From NCBI GenBank assembly GCA_946183385.1, contig CAMHBN010000161.1:1-5103 (forward strand): a stretch of DNA of 5,103 bases. Reading direction: 5' to 3'. Numbering within the stretch: position 1 is the first letter of the stretch; the number at the start of each line of letters is the position of its first letter. The DNA is from an uncultured Ruminococcus sp. GTDB lineage: Bacteria > Bacillota > Clostridia > Oscillospirales > Ruminococcaceae. Positions 4,643-5,103 of the stretch are shown here, one piece after another. The notes beneath the pieces are model-generated. The model worked only from the letters and a program-made list of their open reading frames with translations. It made no database searches and was not told the origin of the DNA. The position numbers and the translations under genes are program-made.

Positions 4643-5103
4643 ATGAAAGTGATAAAGGCTTTTTTCGGCAGGCTTGCCGACGCCGCGATACAAGCGGCTC
4701 CGTTAGGTTCGCTCCTCGGCTTGATATTGTTTTATACGACAGTGCTCGCGGCAGAGCTGCTGCGGGTGGAGCTGTCCGCGCTTGTATGGCTCGGAGTGCT
4801 CGTGGTGCTCCATGTTGTCTCGATAGCGATGATGATGTTCCACAAGCTGGCGGCGGGCTTCCACAGGTACGATCAGGACATCGTCGGCAGGAACTTCATC
4901 GGGCTGAACAGGAAATGCCGCATATTCAGCCACGCGCTGGAGCTCCACTTCAACCGCAGGGTCAATGCCTCGCTGGACGAGTTCAGGCTGCTCGGGGATG
5001 AATACGGCGCCAGTCTCACCGACAGTGAAAAGGCGCTGGTGAGCTTCTACACGGCGCGGTGCTACGACCAGCTCCGCTACTACCCGAACGCCCTCTTATG
5101 CTA
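4643..5103 (+). CDS. Membrane protein with two N-terminal helices and a TPR-like soluble part (3' truncated)
   Basis: The frame is open from ATG 4643 to the window edge and gives 153 residues of an unrecognised protein. GAGG (4634-4637) lies 5 nt before the ATG and decides the start. Two hydrophobic segments, about residues 20-40 and 47-66, form a probable hairpin anchor. The following stretch KLAAGFHRYDQD suggests the soluble part begins near residue 68. From about residue 97 the sequence looks helical. The segment KALVSFYTARCYDQLRYYPNALLCY near 130-153 has the spacing of a TPR repeat (small residue, Tyr, Pro, Ala, Leu), so more repeats probably follow beyond the window. TPR parts usually bind partner proteins, but the partner is unknown. 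There is no room for a separate promoter between the ffs terminator and this gene, so expression probably depends on read-through from ffs. It is not dnaX, the gene that follows the SRP RNA in Bacillus subtilis. Confidence 0.85.
   Translation, partial: MKVIKAFFGRLADAAIQAAPLGSLLGLILFYTTVLAAELLRVELSALVWLGVLVVLHVVSIAMMMFHKLAAGFHRYDQDIVGRNFIGLNRKCRIFSHALELHFNRRVNASLDEFRLLGDEYGASLTDSEKALVSFYTARCYDQLRYYPNALLC

Noticed and set aside
4513..5001. A 162-codon plus-strand open frame covering ffs and the next gene
   Set aside because: Its first third lies inside the SRP RNA and the remainder is out of frame with the membrane protein that has the ribosome binding site and plausible hydrophobic segments.

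Overview
The window looks like chromosomal DNA of a GC-rich anaerobic Firmicute of the Oscillospiraceae type, with Ruminococcus-like bacteria the best guess. The support is indirect. The SRP RNA is the small (4.5S-like) type with a Clostridia-style domain IV. FeoB is a Cys-rich clostridial-type variant. Two lipoproteins carry Thr/Glu/Ala-rich linkers, promoters are sigma-A like, and Shine-Dalgarno sites are clear. No species can be named from the sequence alone. There is no sign of phage, insertion sequences, CRISPR, tRNA or 16S/23S rRNA.

Layout, left to right. Positions 2-442 (+) are the 3' end of an ABC exporter gene, from just before the signature motif to the stop. Positions 443-599 hold a plausible promoter (491-519), a possible leader hairpin and a strong ribosome binding site. 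Positions 600-1382 (+) encode a lipoprotein with an acidic, Thr-rich tether and a beta-rich, Trp-containing domain. A 14-bp perfect hairpin with A and T tracts (1392-1423) is a bidirectional terminator between this gene and a second, convergent lipoprotein gene (1425-2219, -), which ends in an unusual Thr-rich tail. That gene has a near-consensus promoter whose -35 box overlaps the stop codon of feoB (2290-4329, -), which encodes a complete ferrous iron transporter of 679 residues.

Positions 4330-4642 contain no protein gene. They hold the feoB ribosome binding site, a perfect 7-5-7 palindrome (4399-4417), a consensus extended -10 promoter with an A-rich upstream element (4418-4457), and the SRP RNA gene ffs (about 4514-4611). 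The RNA is enclosed in a 24-bp stem that runs directly into a T7 tract, so the SRP RNA end helix and its terminator appear to be one structure. Two bases after the T tract is the ribosome binding site of a truncated gene (4643-5103, +) for a two-helix membrane protein with a TPR-like soluble part.

Functionally, the window combines iron uptake (feoB), the RNA of the co-translational targeting machinery (ffs) and several cell-envelope proteins. feoB and ffs are divergent and share one intergenic region. feoB may be co-transcribed with the downstream lipoprotein gene, because no terminator is visible between them, but the lipoprotein gene also has its own promoter. The sequence shows no obvious new system. 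The most interesting points are the arrangement around ffs, the Cys-rich FeoB gate region without a visible feoA, and the intergenic palindrome.
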